A stretch of DNA of 15,772 nucleotides from JANNFX01 sp031380225 (GCA_031380225.1 JANNFX010000184.1:1-15772); one strand, 5' to 3'. Positions 7,709 to 15,029 are shown, counted from the stretch's first letter. The notes: a model not told the origin generated them from the letters alone. Translations and numbers: made by a program.

Positions 7709-9186
7709 CCCGACAACGCTGCCATCGGTACGCCCGGTCCCGGATGCACGCTGCCCCCCGCCAAATAAAGCCCCGGTATTTTGGTCACCCCACCCGGTCT
7801 GTTGAAAGACGCCGTCCAGCCATGAGACGCTTGGCCGTAAAGCGCGCCACCCGTGGCCGGGAACAGCTGGTTGAACTCCGCCGGCGTTGTCAGCGTGCCC
7901 GGCTCCGACCGGTCGATCGCCAGTCCACAAGTCCGAAGATGGGAAAAAATCCGGTGTTCGCATTCAGTTATCTCCGGTCCGGTAAAACGGCGCTGATCTC
8001 CGATAGCGGGCGCGTTGACGAGGATCAACAGGCGCTCCGGTCCAAGCGAGGCGCCGGAATTGTTATCATCGCGGTCTTGGGCGCAGACGTAGATGGTTGG
8101 TTCTGTCGGTAAGCGCTGGCGGACGGCGATATCGTCGAATTCGGCTTTATAGTCGCCTGAAAAGAACACGTTGTGGCGCATCAGCGGGAAGCCGAAGGTT
8201 TTTGCATTTACGGTCCATGTTACTGCGGAAAGCGATCTTGATGATGGTGGAGTGCGCCGCACGGCCGTGGCTATTCCGCCGCCAAGTAGTCCCGTTGCAA
8301 CGGCGGCTGCATCTGTATTGACGACGGCTGCGTCGGCGGCAAAGCGTTCGCCGGTTGACAGCCTGACGCCTGAGACGTGGCCGCTGGCTGTTTCAATTTC
8401 CGATACTTCAGCATTGAAATGGAAACGCGCGCCTTTTTTTTCGGCCAACGTTGTAAGCACTTGCGCTAAGCGGTGCATGCCGCCGCCGATGGTCCACACG
8501 CCCTGTTGCTCGACATGTGCGACCAGCATCAGAGTGGCTGGACATTGAAAGGGAGAAGATCCGCAATAGGTGGCGTAGCGCCCGAATAACTGCTGCAATC
8601 TCGGGTCGTCGAAGTGCTCACCAAGTGCCCGCCAAAGTGTCGTAAATGGCGAAAGCCGCCACATATCGCCTAGCCCACCAATGCCGCGCGACAGCGACAG
8701 CGAAACCGGTGTCGGCTGGGTCGAGCGCATGAACGGCTCTTCAAGCGTGTCATAGACGGTGCGTGACCGGGCGCAGAAATCGCGATAACCGGCGGCCTCT
8801 TTCGCACCTGCAAAGGCGCCGATCGCAGCGACCGTCTCATCAATGGACGCAAACAAATCAAGGCGGTCGCGGCCGTTCCAGGCATGGCGTGCGAGACAGT
8901 TAAGTGGCGTCAGATTTAATTCGGACTCGAGTGACGTTCCGGCATCCAGAAAGATTTTTTCAAACACCCACCGCATCGTAAAGACAGTTGGACCGGCATC
9001 GATTGGGGCGCCGCCAACCGTGATTTGGCGCATTTTTCCGCCCGGTGTGGCCGCGCGCTCAAACACTTGCACGTCAAAGCCGCGGCCAGCCAATTCGAGC
9101 GCTGCAACCAGCCCGCCGACTCCTGCCCCGATAATTGCAACCCGCTTGGTCTTCACGATACCCCAGATCTTTTGAGACAAACCCAT
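7618..9186 (-). CDS. crtD: 1-hydroxycarotenoid 3,4-desaturase (methoxyneurosporene dehydrogenase)
   Basis: CrtD is a CrtI-related FAD-dependent desaturase that introduces the 3,4 double bond into 1-hydroxy or 1-methoxy acyclic carotenoids, on the route to spheroidene or spirilloxanthin. The 522-residue product has the Rossmann motif GAGVGG (residues 20-25) in VAIIGAGVGGLVAALELAGRG, PIDAGPTVFTMRWVFE after it, and the C-terminal signature LAGGSVHPGPGVPMAALSG. The Met-Arg-Trp-Val-Phe segment and the SVHPGPGVP ending separate it from CrtI. The ATG at 9186 is used; an internal GTG at 9156 would remove ten residues, and neither has a strong Shine-Dalgarno. It diverges from crtE across an intergenic PpsR operator and overlaps crtC downstream, so crtDC form one transcript. 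Confidence 0.93.
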   Translation of the reverse strand: MGLSQKIWGIVKTKRVAIIGAGVGGLVAALELAGRGFDVQVFERAATPGGKMRQITVGGAPIDAGPTVFTMRWVFEKIFLDAGTSLESELNLTPLNCLARHAWNGRDRLDLFASIDETVAAIGAFAGAKEAAGYRDFCARSRTVYDTLEEPFMRSTQPTPVSLSLSRGIGGLGDMWRLSPFTTLWRALGEHFDDPRLQQLFGRYATYCGSSPFQCPATLMLVAHVEQQGVWTIGGGMHRLAQVLTTLAEKKGARFHFNAEVSEIETASGHVSGVRLSTGERFAADAAVVNTDAAAVATGLLGGGIATAVRRTPPSSRSLSAVTWTVNAKTFGFPLMRHNVFFSGDYKAEFDDIAVRQRLPTEPTIYVCAQDRDDNNSGASLGPERLLILVNAPAIGDQRRFTGPEITECEHRIFSHLRTCGLAIDRSEPGTLTTPAEFNQLFPATGGALYGQASHGWTASFNRPGGVTKIPGLYLAGGSVHPGPGVPMAALSGWLAAAALTADQTSVSVSRRVVMPGGMSTA

Positions 9187-9215
9187 TGCGTGGGTCTGCG
9201 AGAAGTGTCTATATT
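9186..9215 (+). promoter_or_regulatory. Candidate sigma-70 promoter of crtE
   Basis: TTGCGT (9186-9191) and TATATT (9210-9215) are spaced by 18 bases and would start transcription near 9222, leaving a leader of about 50 bases before the crtE ATG at 9272. The PpsR palindrome overlaps the -10. On the other strand the same AT-rich core reads TAATAT (9216-9211) and could serve as the crtD -10. Motif inspection only. Confidence 0.35.
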
Positions 9216-9223
9216 AGATGACA
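9206..9223 (+). promoter_or_regulatory. PpsR/CrtJ operator between crtD and crtE
   Basis: TGTCTATATTAGATGACA exactly fits TGT-N12-ACA. It is the only such palindrome in the divergent crtD-crtE gap, so one operator could repress both transcripts. It begins 20 bases from the crtD ATG and covers an upstream in-frame ATG of crtE (9218), which argues against that ATG as the real start. Confidence 0.75.
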
Positions 9224-9261
9224 GTTCGTAACGACAAGCAAGATGCACATCTTCCGCGTAC

Positions 9262-9265
9262 GAGG
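9262..9265 (+). promoter_or_regulatory. Ribosome binding site deciding the crtE start
   Basis: GAGG lies 6 bases before the ATG at 9272. The alternative ATG at 9218 has no comparable signal and lies within the operator and probable promoter, so this site supports 9272 as the start. Confidence 0.6.
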
Positions 9266-9271
9266 TCTGAC

Positions 9272-10141
9272 ATGGACGTGCCCACGCGAATTGAAGCCGC
9301 CCTGACCGCTGCCGTCGAGCGTATCGAAGGGCCGAGCAGTCCGCCACAACTAGCGGCCGCCATAAGATATGCCATGTTTCCGGGCGGCGCCCGTGTCAGG
9401 CCGCGGCTGTGTTTAGCGGTCGCGGCGGCGTGCGGCGATGATGAGCCGGGCGTTTCCGATAGTGCGGCGGCGGCGATTGAAATGCTGCACTGTGCGTCTC
9501 TCGTTCATGACGATATGCCGTGCTTTGACAATGCTGATACGCGGCGCGGCAAGGCTTCGGTCCATAAGGCTTTCGGCGAATCGCAGGCGCTGCTGGCGGG
9601 CGACGCTTTGATCGTGATGACATTTCAAACACTTGCAATTGGCGCTGCTCGGGCTCCGCAACGCTTGGCAAACCTCATTCATGTTGTTGGCCGTTCAGCA
9701 GGGTTGCCGTTCGGGATCATTTCGGGCCAAGCCTGGGAATGTGAACCGGGCGTGCAATTACGCGAGTATCATCGCTTGAAGACCGGTGCCCTGTTTTCGG
9801 CGGCAACGATTGCTGGCGCGATTGCAGCTGGCGATTCGCCGGATCGTTGGCGGCTCCTCGGCGACCGGATCGGCGAAGCCTATCAAGTCGCCGATGATAT
9901 TCAGGATATGATTTCGGATGCTGAAACGCTCGGCAAACCGTGCGGTCAGGATGCAGCCCACAACCGGCCAAGTGCGCCGCGCGAGCTTGGCATCGAAGGC
10001 GCACTGCAGCGCATCGATCAGTTGCTGCAAGAGGCCGTCGCCGCGATTCCGCAGTGCCAGGGTTCAAACGAGCTTCGGCAAATTATTCTAGCTCAAGCCA
10101 AGCGATTTGTGCCGAAGAACTATAACCGCCACGCTGCCTAA
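9272..10141 (+). CDS. crtE: Geranylgeranyl diphosphate synthase
   Basis: CrtE is a trans-prenyltransferase elongating allylic diphosphates with isopentenyl diphosphate to C20 GGPP. GGPP is the substrate of CrtB and of the enzyme esterifying the bacteriochlorophyll tail. The 289-residue product has the first aspartate-rich motif DDMPCFDNADTRRG (from residue 80, D80-D81-x4-D86), GDAL (110-113), the cluster-type GQAWECE (152-158) and the second aspartate-rich motif DDIQD (208-212). The frame opens at ATG 9218, which would add 18 unconserved residues. I choose 9272 because the start MDVPTRIEAALTAAVE is family-like, a Shine-Dalgarno precedes it, and 9218 lies in the PpsR operator. Its stop TAA shares one base with the crtF start (TAATG), indicating translational coupling. 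Confidence 0.94.
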   Translation: MDVPTRIEAALTAAVERIEGPSSPPQLAAAIRYAMFPGGARVRPRLCLAVAAACGDDEPGVSDSAAAAIEMLHCASLVHDDMPCFDNADTRRGKASVHKAFGESQALLAGDALIVMTFQTLAIGAARAPQRLANLIHVVGRSAGLPFGIISGQAWECEPGVQLREYHRLKTGALFSAATIAGAIAAGDSPDRWRLLGDRIGEAYQVADDIQDMISDAETLGKPCGQDAAHNRPSAPRELGIEGALQRIDQLLQEAVAAIPQCQGSNELRQIILAQAKRFVPKNYNRHAA

Positions 10142-11286
10142 TGGGCGTTCGGGCTCAGTCTGGAATTGGGATCGTGTCGTATTGGCTCGATAGCATATAC
10201 GCGGTTCGCGATGGCTTGCTGTCGAGCCCGAAATTCCAGCGCTGGGCGTCTTCGTCGATACTCACCCGCCATATTGCCCGCAAGCGTGCCGGCGATATGT
10301 TCAGCATTTGTGCGGGCTTTGTGTACTCGCAAATTTTGCAGGCATGTGTGCAGCTTAATGTTTTTGAGTTGCTGCGCAACGGTCCACTGGATCTAGCCGT
10401 CCTTTCAACAAAACTCGATTTGTCGAATGATGCAGCGCGACGGTTGTTAGAGGGAGCGGTCGCAATCGATCTCCTGTCGCAGCGCGGGCCGGAGAGATAT
10501 GGCCTCGGGCCGCATGGGGCCGCGTTGCTGGCCAATCCCGGCATCGCGCGCATGGTTGAGCATCATGCGATGCTGTACGCAGACCTCGTCGACCCCGTCG
10601 CCATGCTGCGGGGCAAGCCAGTCTCGACCGAGCTTAAGGATTACTGGGCCTATAGCGGCAAAGCGGATTCGTCGATTGTGACGGCGGATCAGACTGAATC
10701 TTATTCAGCTTTAATGTCGGCTTCGCAGACATTTGTCGTTGATGAAGTATTGAATGCTTATCCACTATCAAAACATCGCTGTTTGTTAGATATCGGAGGT
10801 GGAGACGGCACCTTCCTGCGCGCTGTCGGCAAACGGGTTCCCAATCTCCAACTCATGCTGTTCGATTTGCCGGCCGTTGCCGGGCGCGCACAATCTAAAT
10901 TTGACAGCGAAGGTTTTGGTGCCCGCGCAAAGGCTTATGGGGGCAGCTTCAAGAGCGATCCGCTTCCAGCTGGAGCTGACGTGGTGTCGTTGGTGCGGGT
11001 TGTTCATGATCACGATGACGATGTTGTCCAGCCGCTGTTCGCTGCCACGCACAGGGCCTTGCAGCCAGGCGGAACATTGATTGTGGCAGAGCCGATGTCG
11101 GGCACGCCCGGCGCCGAGGGTATGGGCGAAGCTTATTTTGGTTTTTATTTGATGGCGATGGGCAGTGGCCGTCCACGCCGCGCGGATGAACTTATCGCTA
11201 TGATTTCTAAGGCAGGTTTTGTGCGAGTTCGCAGCATTCCAACCAATGTGCCCTTGCAGACCAGCATCATCGTAGCTGAAAAATGA
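10141..11286 (+). CDS. crtF: Demethylspheroidene / hydroxycarotenoid O-methyltransferase
   Basis: CrtF transfers a methyl group from S-adenosylmethionine to the 1-hydroxyl of acyclic carotenoids, giving the methoxy end groups of spheroidene or spirilloxanthin. The 381-residue product has an N-terminal all-alpha dimerisation/winged-helix region (AGFVYSQILQACVQLNVFELL, residues 58-78) as in class I plant-type O-methyltransferases. The SAM motif DIGGGDG follows at 217-223. VRVVHDHDD (286-293) carries His289, the probable general base, and PGGTLIVAEP lies further on. The start ATG overlaps the crtE stop by one base, so the two are coupled. It is the last gene before the bchC promoter. Given CrtC and CrtD in the window, its substrate is most likely a 1-hydroxy carotenoid of the spirilloxanthin series; the substrate is an inference. 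Confidence 0.94.
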   Translation: MGVRAQSGIGIVSYWLDSIYAVRDGLLSSPKFQRWASSSILTRHIARKRAGDMFSICAGFVYSQILQACVQLNVFELLRNGPLDLAVLSTKLDLSNDAARRLLEGAVAIDLLSQRGPERYGLGPHGAALLANPGIARMVEHHAMLYADLVDPVAMLRGKPVSTELKDYWAYSGKADSSIVTADQTESYSALMSASQTFVVDEVLNAYPLSKHRCLLDIGGGDGTFLRAVGKRVPNLQLMLFDLPAVAGRAQSKFDSEGFGARAKAYGGSFKSDPLPAGADVVSLVRVVHDHDDDVVQPLFAATHRALQPGGTLIVAEPMSGTPGAEGMGEAYFGFYLMAMGSGRPRRADELIAMISKAGFVRVRSIPTNVPLQTSIIVAEK

Positions 11287-11295
11287 CAAATAAGG

Positions 11296-11313
11296 CGTCA
11301 ACATAGCTTGACA
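11296..11313 (+). promoter_or_regulatory. Near-consensus PpsR/CrtJ site, distal to bchC
   Basis: CGTCAACATAGCTTGACA differs from TGT-N12-ACA in one base. Read on the other strand, TGTCAAGCTATGTTGACG matches the crtI operator at 15 of 18 positions. It ends exactly 8 bases before the perfect palindrome at 11322. This spacing is known for the paired CrtJ sites of the Rhodobacter capsulatus bchC promoter, where the repressor binds cooperatively. It begins 10 bases after the crtF stop codon. Confidence 0.6.
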
Positions 11314-11335
11314 CTTAGTCTTGTCCTACTAAACT
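11308..11335 (+). promoter_or_regulatory. Candidate sigma-70 promoter of bchC
   Basis: TTGACA (11308-11313), a perfect -35, and TAAACT (11330-11335) are 16 bases apart. The -35 lies at the right edge of the distal PpsR-like site and the -10 inside the proximal perfect site, as expected for repression by occlusion. Predicted transcription would start near 11342 and leave a leader of about 60 bases before bchC. Confidence 0.5.
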
Positions 11336-11339
11336 GACA
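11322..11339 (+). promoter_or_regulatory. PpsR/CrtJ operator proximal to bchC
   Basis: TGTCCTACTAAACTGACA is an exact TGT-N12-ACA palindrome in the 114-base crtF-bchC gap, 61 bases before the bchC start. With the near-consensus site 8 bases upstream it forms a tandem operator. The rest of the gap holds no gene and no clear terminator. Confidence 0.75.
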
Positions 11340-11400
11340 TTATCGATCAAGGGCAGGCGCTGGCTCAACGCGCCATTCTGTCGAAATACGCGGGTTCAGA

Positions 11401-12342
11401 ATGTTTACCACTGCGGTTGTGCTTGAAAAGCCGGAGCATCTGATGCTCAGCCGCGTGACTCTGCCCGAATTGGCTGCCACCGACGTCGTCGTCGACATTG
11501 AATTTAGCGGCATTAGCACCGGCACAGAGAGGCTGCTGTGGTCGGGCAAGATGCCTCCATTCCCTGGCCTGGGTTATCCCCTGGTTCCTGGATACGAAGC
11601 CGTAGGCCGCATTTCTGATGTTGGGGAAAGCGCGGACGCGCGCATCGGCGACCGGGTCTTCGTGCCCGGCGCCAAATGTTTTGGTGACATTCGTGGCCTA
11701 TTTGGCGGCTCGGCATCGCGCCTTGTCGTGCCGGCAGCCAAAGTGTTGCCGTTTGACGAAGGCATCGGCGAGCAAGGTGTGTTGTTTGCGCTCGCCGCCA
11801 CAGCGTATCACGCCATCGCAGCGCCAGGTGCCGTTCGCCCTGAACTCATCGTCGGACACGGCGTGTTGGGCCGCTTGTTGGGGCGATTGACGGTTGCGCT
11901 GGGTGGCGATCAGCCTGTGGTTTGGGAAACAAATCCTGACCGGGCTGGCGGTGCTGAAGGATACCACGTCGTTGACCCGAAAGACGACGACCGCCGAAAT
12001 TACAAATCTATCTACGACGTTAGTGGCGACCCATCGTTGCTAGATACGCTGATCTCGCGCTTAGCGCCGGGCGGCGAAGTGGTGCTCGCCGGATTCTATA
12101 GCGCGCCTCTGGCGTTCTCGTTCCCGCCCGCCTTCATGCGTGAAGCGCGGCTGCGCATCGCGGCTGAATGGAAGCCTGCCGATCTCGATGTGGTCCGCGA
12201 ACTCGTGCAATCAGGGCAGCTGTCGCTTGCCAACCTCGTCACTCACCGCCGCGATGCCACAGAAGCAGCGGGCGCTTATCCGATCGCTTTCAACGACCCA
12301 GCCTGTCTCAAAATGATTTTGGATTGGAGATCCTGCAGATGA
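11401..12342 (+). CDS. bchC: 3-hydroxyethyl bacteriochlorophyllide a dehydrogenase
   Basis: BchC oxidises the C3 1-hydroxyethyl group of the (bacterio)chlorophyllide intermediate to the acetyl group of bacteriochlorophyll a. It is a medium-chain dehydrogenase/reductase relative. The 313-residue product shows the diagnostic SGISTGTERLLWSGKMPPFPG (starting at residue 36), then YPLVPGYEAVGRI, and a nucleotide-binding GHGVLG (152-157) in IVGHGVLGRLLGRL. It lacks the structural zinc cysteine cluster of classical alcohol dehydrogenases. ATG 11401 gives the family N-terminus (TAVVLEKPEHL); the preceding Shine-Dalgarno is weak. It is the first gene of bchCXYZ, behind a tandem PpsR operator, and its stop overlaps the bchX start (ATGA). 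Confidence 0.95.
   Translation: MFTTAVVLEKPEHLMLSRVTLPELAATDVVVDIEFSGISTGTERLLWSGKMPPFPGLGYPLVPGYEAVGRISDVGESADARIGDRVFVPGAKCFGDIRGLFGGSASRLVVPAAKVLPFDEGIGEQGVLFALAATAYHAIAAPGAVRPELIVGHGVLGRLLGRLTVALGGDQPVVWETNPDRAGGAEGYHVVDPKDDDRRNYKSIYDVSGDPSLLDTLISRLAPGGEVVLAGFYSAPLAFSFPPAFMREARLRIAAEWKPADLDVVRELVQSGQLSLANLVTHRRDATEAAGAYPIAFNDPACLKMILDWRSCR
12326..12330 (+). promoter_or_regulatory. Ribosome binding site of bchX inside bchC
   Basis: GGAGA lies 8 bases before the ATG at 12339 within the last codons of bchC. It supports 12339 over the later in-frame ATG at 12387. Confidence 0.6.
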
Positions 12343-13361
12343 CTGGATGCAGCACCGCGTTGCCCACAAGCCTTCGTCAGCCAACCATGACGGATTTCTT
12401 GCGAGCCGAAGCCGCGATCGATCCCGATCCCGTTGCTCAACAAGGCTCAGCGAAGAAAGAAACGCAGATCATCGCGATCTACGGCAAAGGCGGCAGCGGC
12501 AAGAGTTTTGCGCTCGCCAATCTGTCATACATGATGGCCCAGCAAGGTAAGCGCGTATTGCTTATTGGCTGCGACCCCAAGAGCGATACGACATCGCTGC
12601 TGTTCGGCGGCAAGGCGACACCCACGATAATCGAAACGTCGGCCAGGAAAAAGCTGGCTGGTGAAGATGTCAAGATCTCCGACGTTTGCTTCAAGCGCGA
12701 CGGCGTTTTTGCCATGGAGCTTGGCGGACCGGAAGTTGGCCGCGGCTGCGGTGGCCGCGGGATTATTCACGGCTTCGAACTTCTCGAAAAGCTTGGCTTT
12801 CATGAATGGGGTTTCGACTACGTGCTCCTCGACTTTTTAGGTGACGTGGTCTGCGGAGGCTTCGGTCTGCCGATCGCGCGTGACATGTGCCAGAAAGTGA
12901 TCGTCGTCGGTTCGAACGATTTGCAATCACTCTATGTCGCCAACAATGTCTGCTCTGCGGTCGAATACTTCCGCAAAATGGGTGGCAACGTGGGTGTCGC
13001 TGGAATTGTCATCAACAAGGATGACGGCACGGGTGAGGCCCGCGCGTTTGCCAAGTCAGTCGGAATTCCCGTGCTGGCCGCGATCCCTGCGCACGATGAC
13101 ATTCGCCGCAAGAGCGCCAATTATCAGATCATCGGCATTCCGGATGGAGAATGGGGGCCGCTGTTCGCGGAGCTTGCTGCGAACGTTGCCAGCGCGCCGC
13201 CAGTCAGGCCAACACCTTTGAACCAAGACGGCCTGCTGGCCCTGTTCTCCGCCGATGCCGTCGGTCGAGGCGTTGTGCTGGAACCTGCGAGTGCCGCCGA
13301 TATGTGTGGTGGCACAATTGCAGAGAAGCCGTCGCTTGAAGTTGTTTACGACACGGTTTGA
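12339..13361 (+). CDS. bchX: Chlorophyllide a oxidoreductase iron protein (subunit X)
   Basis: BchX is the NifH-like ATPase and electron donor of chlorophyllide a oxidoreductase (COR). COR reduces the C7-C8 double bond of ring B and so turns a chlorin into a bacteriochlorin. The 340-residue product has the P-loop GKGGSGKS (49-56), GCDPKSDTT (78-85), and the two cysteines that bind a [4Fe-4S] cluster at the dimer interface: Cys137 in GRGCGGRG and Cys172 in GDVVCGGF. These features and the block LLEKLGFHEWGFDYVLLDFL separate it from NifH and BchL. The frame is open back to 12168 inside bchC, but ATG 12339 overlaps the bchC stop as ATGA and has a Shine-Dalgarno. A 40-residue variable leader precedes the first strand. 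bchY follows after 18 bases. Confidence 0.96.
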   Translation: MTGCSTALPTSLRQPTMTDFLRAEAAIDPDPVAQQGSAKKETQIIAIYGKGGSGKSFALANLSYMMAQQGKRVLLIGCDPKSDTTSLLFGGKATPTIIETSARKKLAGEDVKISDVCFKRDGVFAMELGGPEVGRGCGGRGIIHGFELLEKLGFHEWGFDYVLLDFLGDVVCGGFGLPIARDMCQKVIVVGSNDLQSLYVANNVCSAVEYFRKMGGNVGVAGIVINKDDGTGEARAFAKSVGIPVLAAIPAHDDIRRKSANYQIIGIPDGEWGPLFAELAANVASAPPVRPTPLNQDGLLALFSADAVGRGVVLEPASAADMCGGTIAEKPSLEVVYDTV

Positions 13362-13366
13362 GATCC

Positions 13367-13372
13367 AGAGGG
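13367..13372 (+). promoter_or_regulatory. Ribosome binding site of bchY
   Basis: AGAGGG lies 7 bases before the ATG at 13380 in the 18-base bchX-bchY gap. It supports the upstream start and hence the long N-terminus of BchY rather than the internal ATG at 13467. Confidence 0.6.
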
Positions 13373-13379
13373 CTGGGCA

Positions 13380-15029
13380 ATGGCAGAGGTAGTCAAGAGC
13401 GAAGGCGATCGCCCGCGATCCGGAAACGGATCGGAGGTCGTCTATGACGCCGCCGCAACTGTGCCCATGGCAAATACCGGCAGCGGGGTAGCGCCGGGTT
13501 CGGCCGGCGTGGCAATCGAAAGTGCTTCGTTCAACGTGGCCGCCGCGAAAACGGATGGTCTCGGTTGTCACGCCGGCAAAGACGAAATGCGCCGCGCTGC
13601 GGTTGCTGCCGGCAAGAGCGAAACACTCGAGCGCTATGCCAAGGATTACCCGCTCGGTCCTCACGATCAACCACAAAGCATGTGCCCAGCGTTCGGGTCG
13701 TTGCGCGTTGGCCTCAGAATGCGGCGCACGGCGACGGTGCTATCGGGTTCGGCCTGTTGCGTTTATGGCCTGACGTTTACCTCGCATTTCTATGGTGCCC
13801 GCCGCACCGTCGGTTATGTGCCGTTCAATTCAGAAACACTGGTTACCGGCAAATTGTTCGAAGACATTCGCGAGGCCGTCTTCAAGCTGGCTGATCCAGC
13901 ACTTTACGACACCATCGTCATTATAAATCTGTGTGTTCCGACCGCGTCAGGCGTGCCGCTGCGGCTGCTGCCAAAGGAAATCGATGGCGTCCGCATCATC
14001 GGCATCGACGTGCCAGGCTTTGGCGTGCCAACACATGCTGAAGCTAAAGATGTTCTGGCCGGGGCAATGCTGAAATATGCCCGCTCTGAGGCTGAGAGTG
14101 GCCCGGTCATGGCGCCACGCGGTGGGGTCAGTTCGAAGCCGACCATCACGCTACTCGGCGAAATGTTCCCGGCCGATCCAGTCGGCATCGGCATGTTGCT
14201 TGAACCGCTTGGCTTGGCAGCTGGGCCGGCTGTGCCGACACGGGAATGGCGCGAGCTCTATAGCGCGCTTGATTGCGCCGCCGTTGCAGCCATCCATCCA
14301 TTCTACACCGCGTCCATTCGTGAATTTGAAAGCGCTGGCCGTACAGTCGTCGGATCCGCTCCAGTTGGCCATGATGGCACCGCCGCCTGGCTCGATGTCA
14401 TCGGGGCAGCGTGCAACGTCGCGACGTCGAAAGTCGACGCTGCAAAAAATAAGATATTGCCAATCATTCGCGCCGCTCTCGCCAATAAACCGATCAAAGG
14501 CCGCATTACGCTTTCCGGCTATGAAGGTTCAGAGCTGTTGGTGGCGCGGCTGCTCGTCGAAAGCGGCGCAGACGTGCGCTATGTCGGCACGGCTTGCCCA
14601 CGCACACGATGGTCAGATCCCGATCGCGAATGGCTCGAAGCCAAAGGTATCGGCGTCACCTACCGTGCCTCGCTCGAACAAGACTGCGCAGCGGTCGAAG
14701 AGTTCCGCCCCGACCTCGCGATTGGTACGACGCCTGTCGTGCAAAAGGCCAAGGAGATGGCCATTCCGGCTCTCTACTTCACAAATTTGATTTCTGCACG
14801 GCCGTTGATGGGGCCTGCGGGCGCGGGTTCTCTGGCACAAGTCGTCAATGCGGCGATGGCCGGTAAAGCCCGCTTCGAAGGCATGAAGGCGTTTTTTGAC
14901 GGCGTTGGCGAAGGCTACTCGGCTGGCGTTTGGAGAGAGAAGCCTGAAGACAACGCGCTGTTCCGCGCCGAATACAAGCGCCGCATGGAAAAGGAAGCCA
15001 AGAAGCGTAAGTCAGAGGAGATGCTCTGA
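13380..15029 (+). CDS. bchY: Chlorophyllide a oxidoreductase subunit Y
   Basis: BchY is the NifD-like subunit of the COR catalytic component; with BchZ it forms the heterotetramer that binds chlorophyllide a and a [4Fe-4S] cluster. The 549-residue product contains the family blocks QSMCPAFGSLRVGLRM, SGSACCVYGLTFTSHFYGAR and INLCVPTASGVPLRLLP. Cys102, Cys127 and Cys185 are spaced 25 and 58 residues apart, matching the three BchY cluster ligands described for Roseobacter COR (Cys62, Cys87, Cys145). The same comparison gives a leader about 40 residues longer than in that enzyme. Residues 1-55 or so are Gly/Ala/Ser/Val-rich and low in complexity, before the conserved GCHAGK block. The C-terminus is a Lys/Glu/Arg-rich helix. 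The TGA shares one base with the bchZ ATG. Confidence 0.96.
   Translation: MAEVVKSEGDRPRSGNGSEVVYDAAATVPMANTGSGVAPGSAGVAIESASFNVAAAKTDGLGCHAGKDEMRRAAVAAGKSETLERYAKDYPLGPHDQPQSMCPAFGSLRVGLRMRRTATVLSGSACCVYGLTFTSHFYGARRTVGYVPFNSETLVTGKLFEDIREAVFKLADPALYDTIVIINLCVPTASGVPLRLLPKEIDGVRIIGIDVPGFGVPTHAEAKDVLAGAMLKYARSEAESGPVMAPRGGVSSKPTITLLGEMFPADPVGIGMLLEPLGLAAGPAVPTREWRELYSALDCAAVAAIHPFYTASIREFESAGRTVVGSAPVGHDGTAAWLDVIGAACNVATSKVDAAKNKILPIIRAALANKPIKGRITLSGYEGSELLVARLLVESGADVRYVGTACPRTRWSDPDREWLEAKGIGVTYRASLEQDCAAVEEFRPDLAIGTTPVVQKAKEMAIPALYFTNLISARPLMGPAGAGSLAQVVNAAMAGKARFEGMKAFFDGVGEGYSAGVWREKPEDNALFRAEYKRRMEKEAKKRKSEEML
15014..15020 (+). promoter_or_regulatory. Ribosome binding site of bchZ inside bchY
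   Basis: AGAGGAG lies 8 bases before the bchZ ATG at 15029 and is embedded in the last codons of bchY. Together with the TGATG junction it indicates coupled, matched synthesis of the two COR subunits. Confidence 0.65.

Noticed and set aside
7709..7963. Upstream extension of the crtC frame to an ATG at 7963.
   Set aside because: It lies wholly within crtD in another frame, is Gly/Trp/Asp-rich without family similarity, and would make CrtC 85 residues too long at the N-terminus.
10786..11304. Antisense 172-residue open frame over the 3' part of crtF.
   Set aside because: It covers the CrtF SAM-binding region in antisense, has no recognisable domain, and would start inside the bchC regulatory gap.
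11332..11350. FNR-type site (TTGAT-N4-ATCAA) near the ATCAA upstream of bchC.
   Set aside because: Only the right half is present; the left half at the required spacing does not match.
12168..12338. Upstream extension of the bchX frame.
   Set aside because: It is an Arg/Cys/Ser-rich shadow of bchC. The ATGA junction and Shine-Dalgarno at 12339 decide the start.
12483..12506. P-loop GKGGSGKS in BchX looked unlike the GKGGIGKS of NifH and BchL.
   Set aside because: The Ser variant is common in BchX proteins, so it is a subfamily feature rather than an anomaly.
13056..13676. Antisense 206-residue open frame across the bchX-bchY junction.
   Set aside because: Composition-driven shadow frame; both sense genes are strongly conserved and the antisense product resembles no family.
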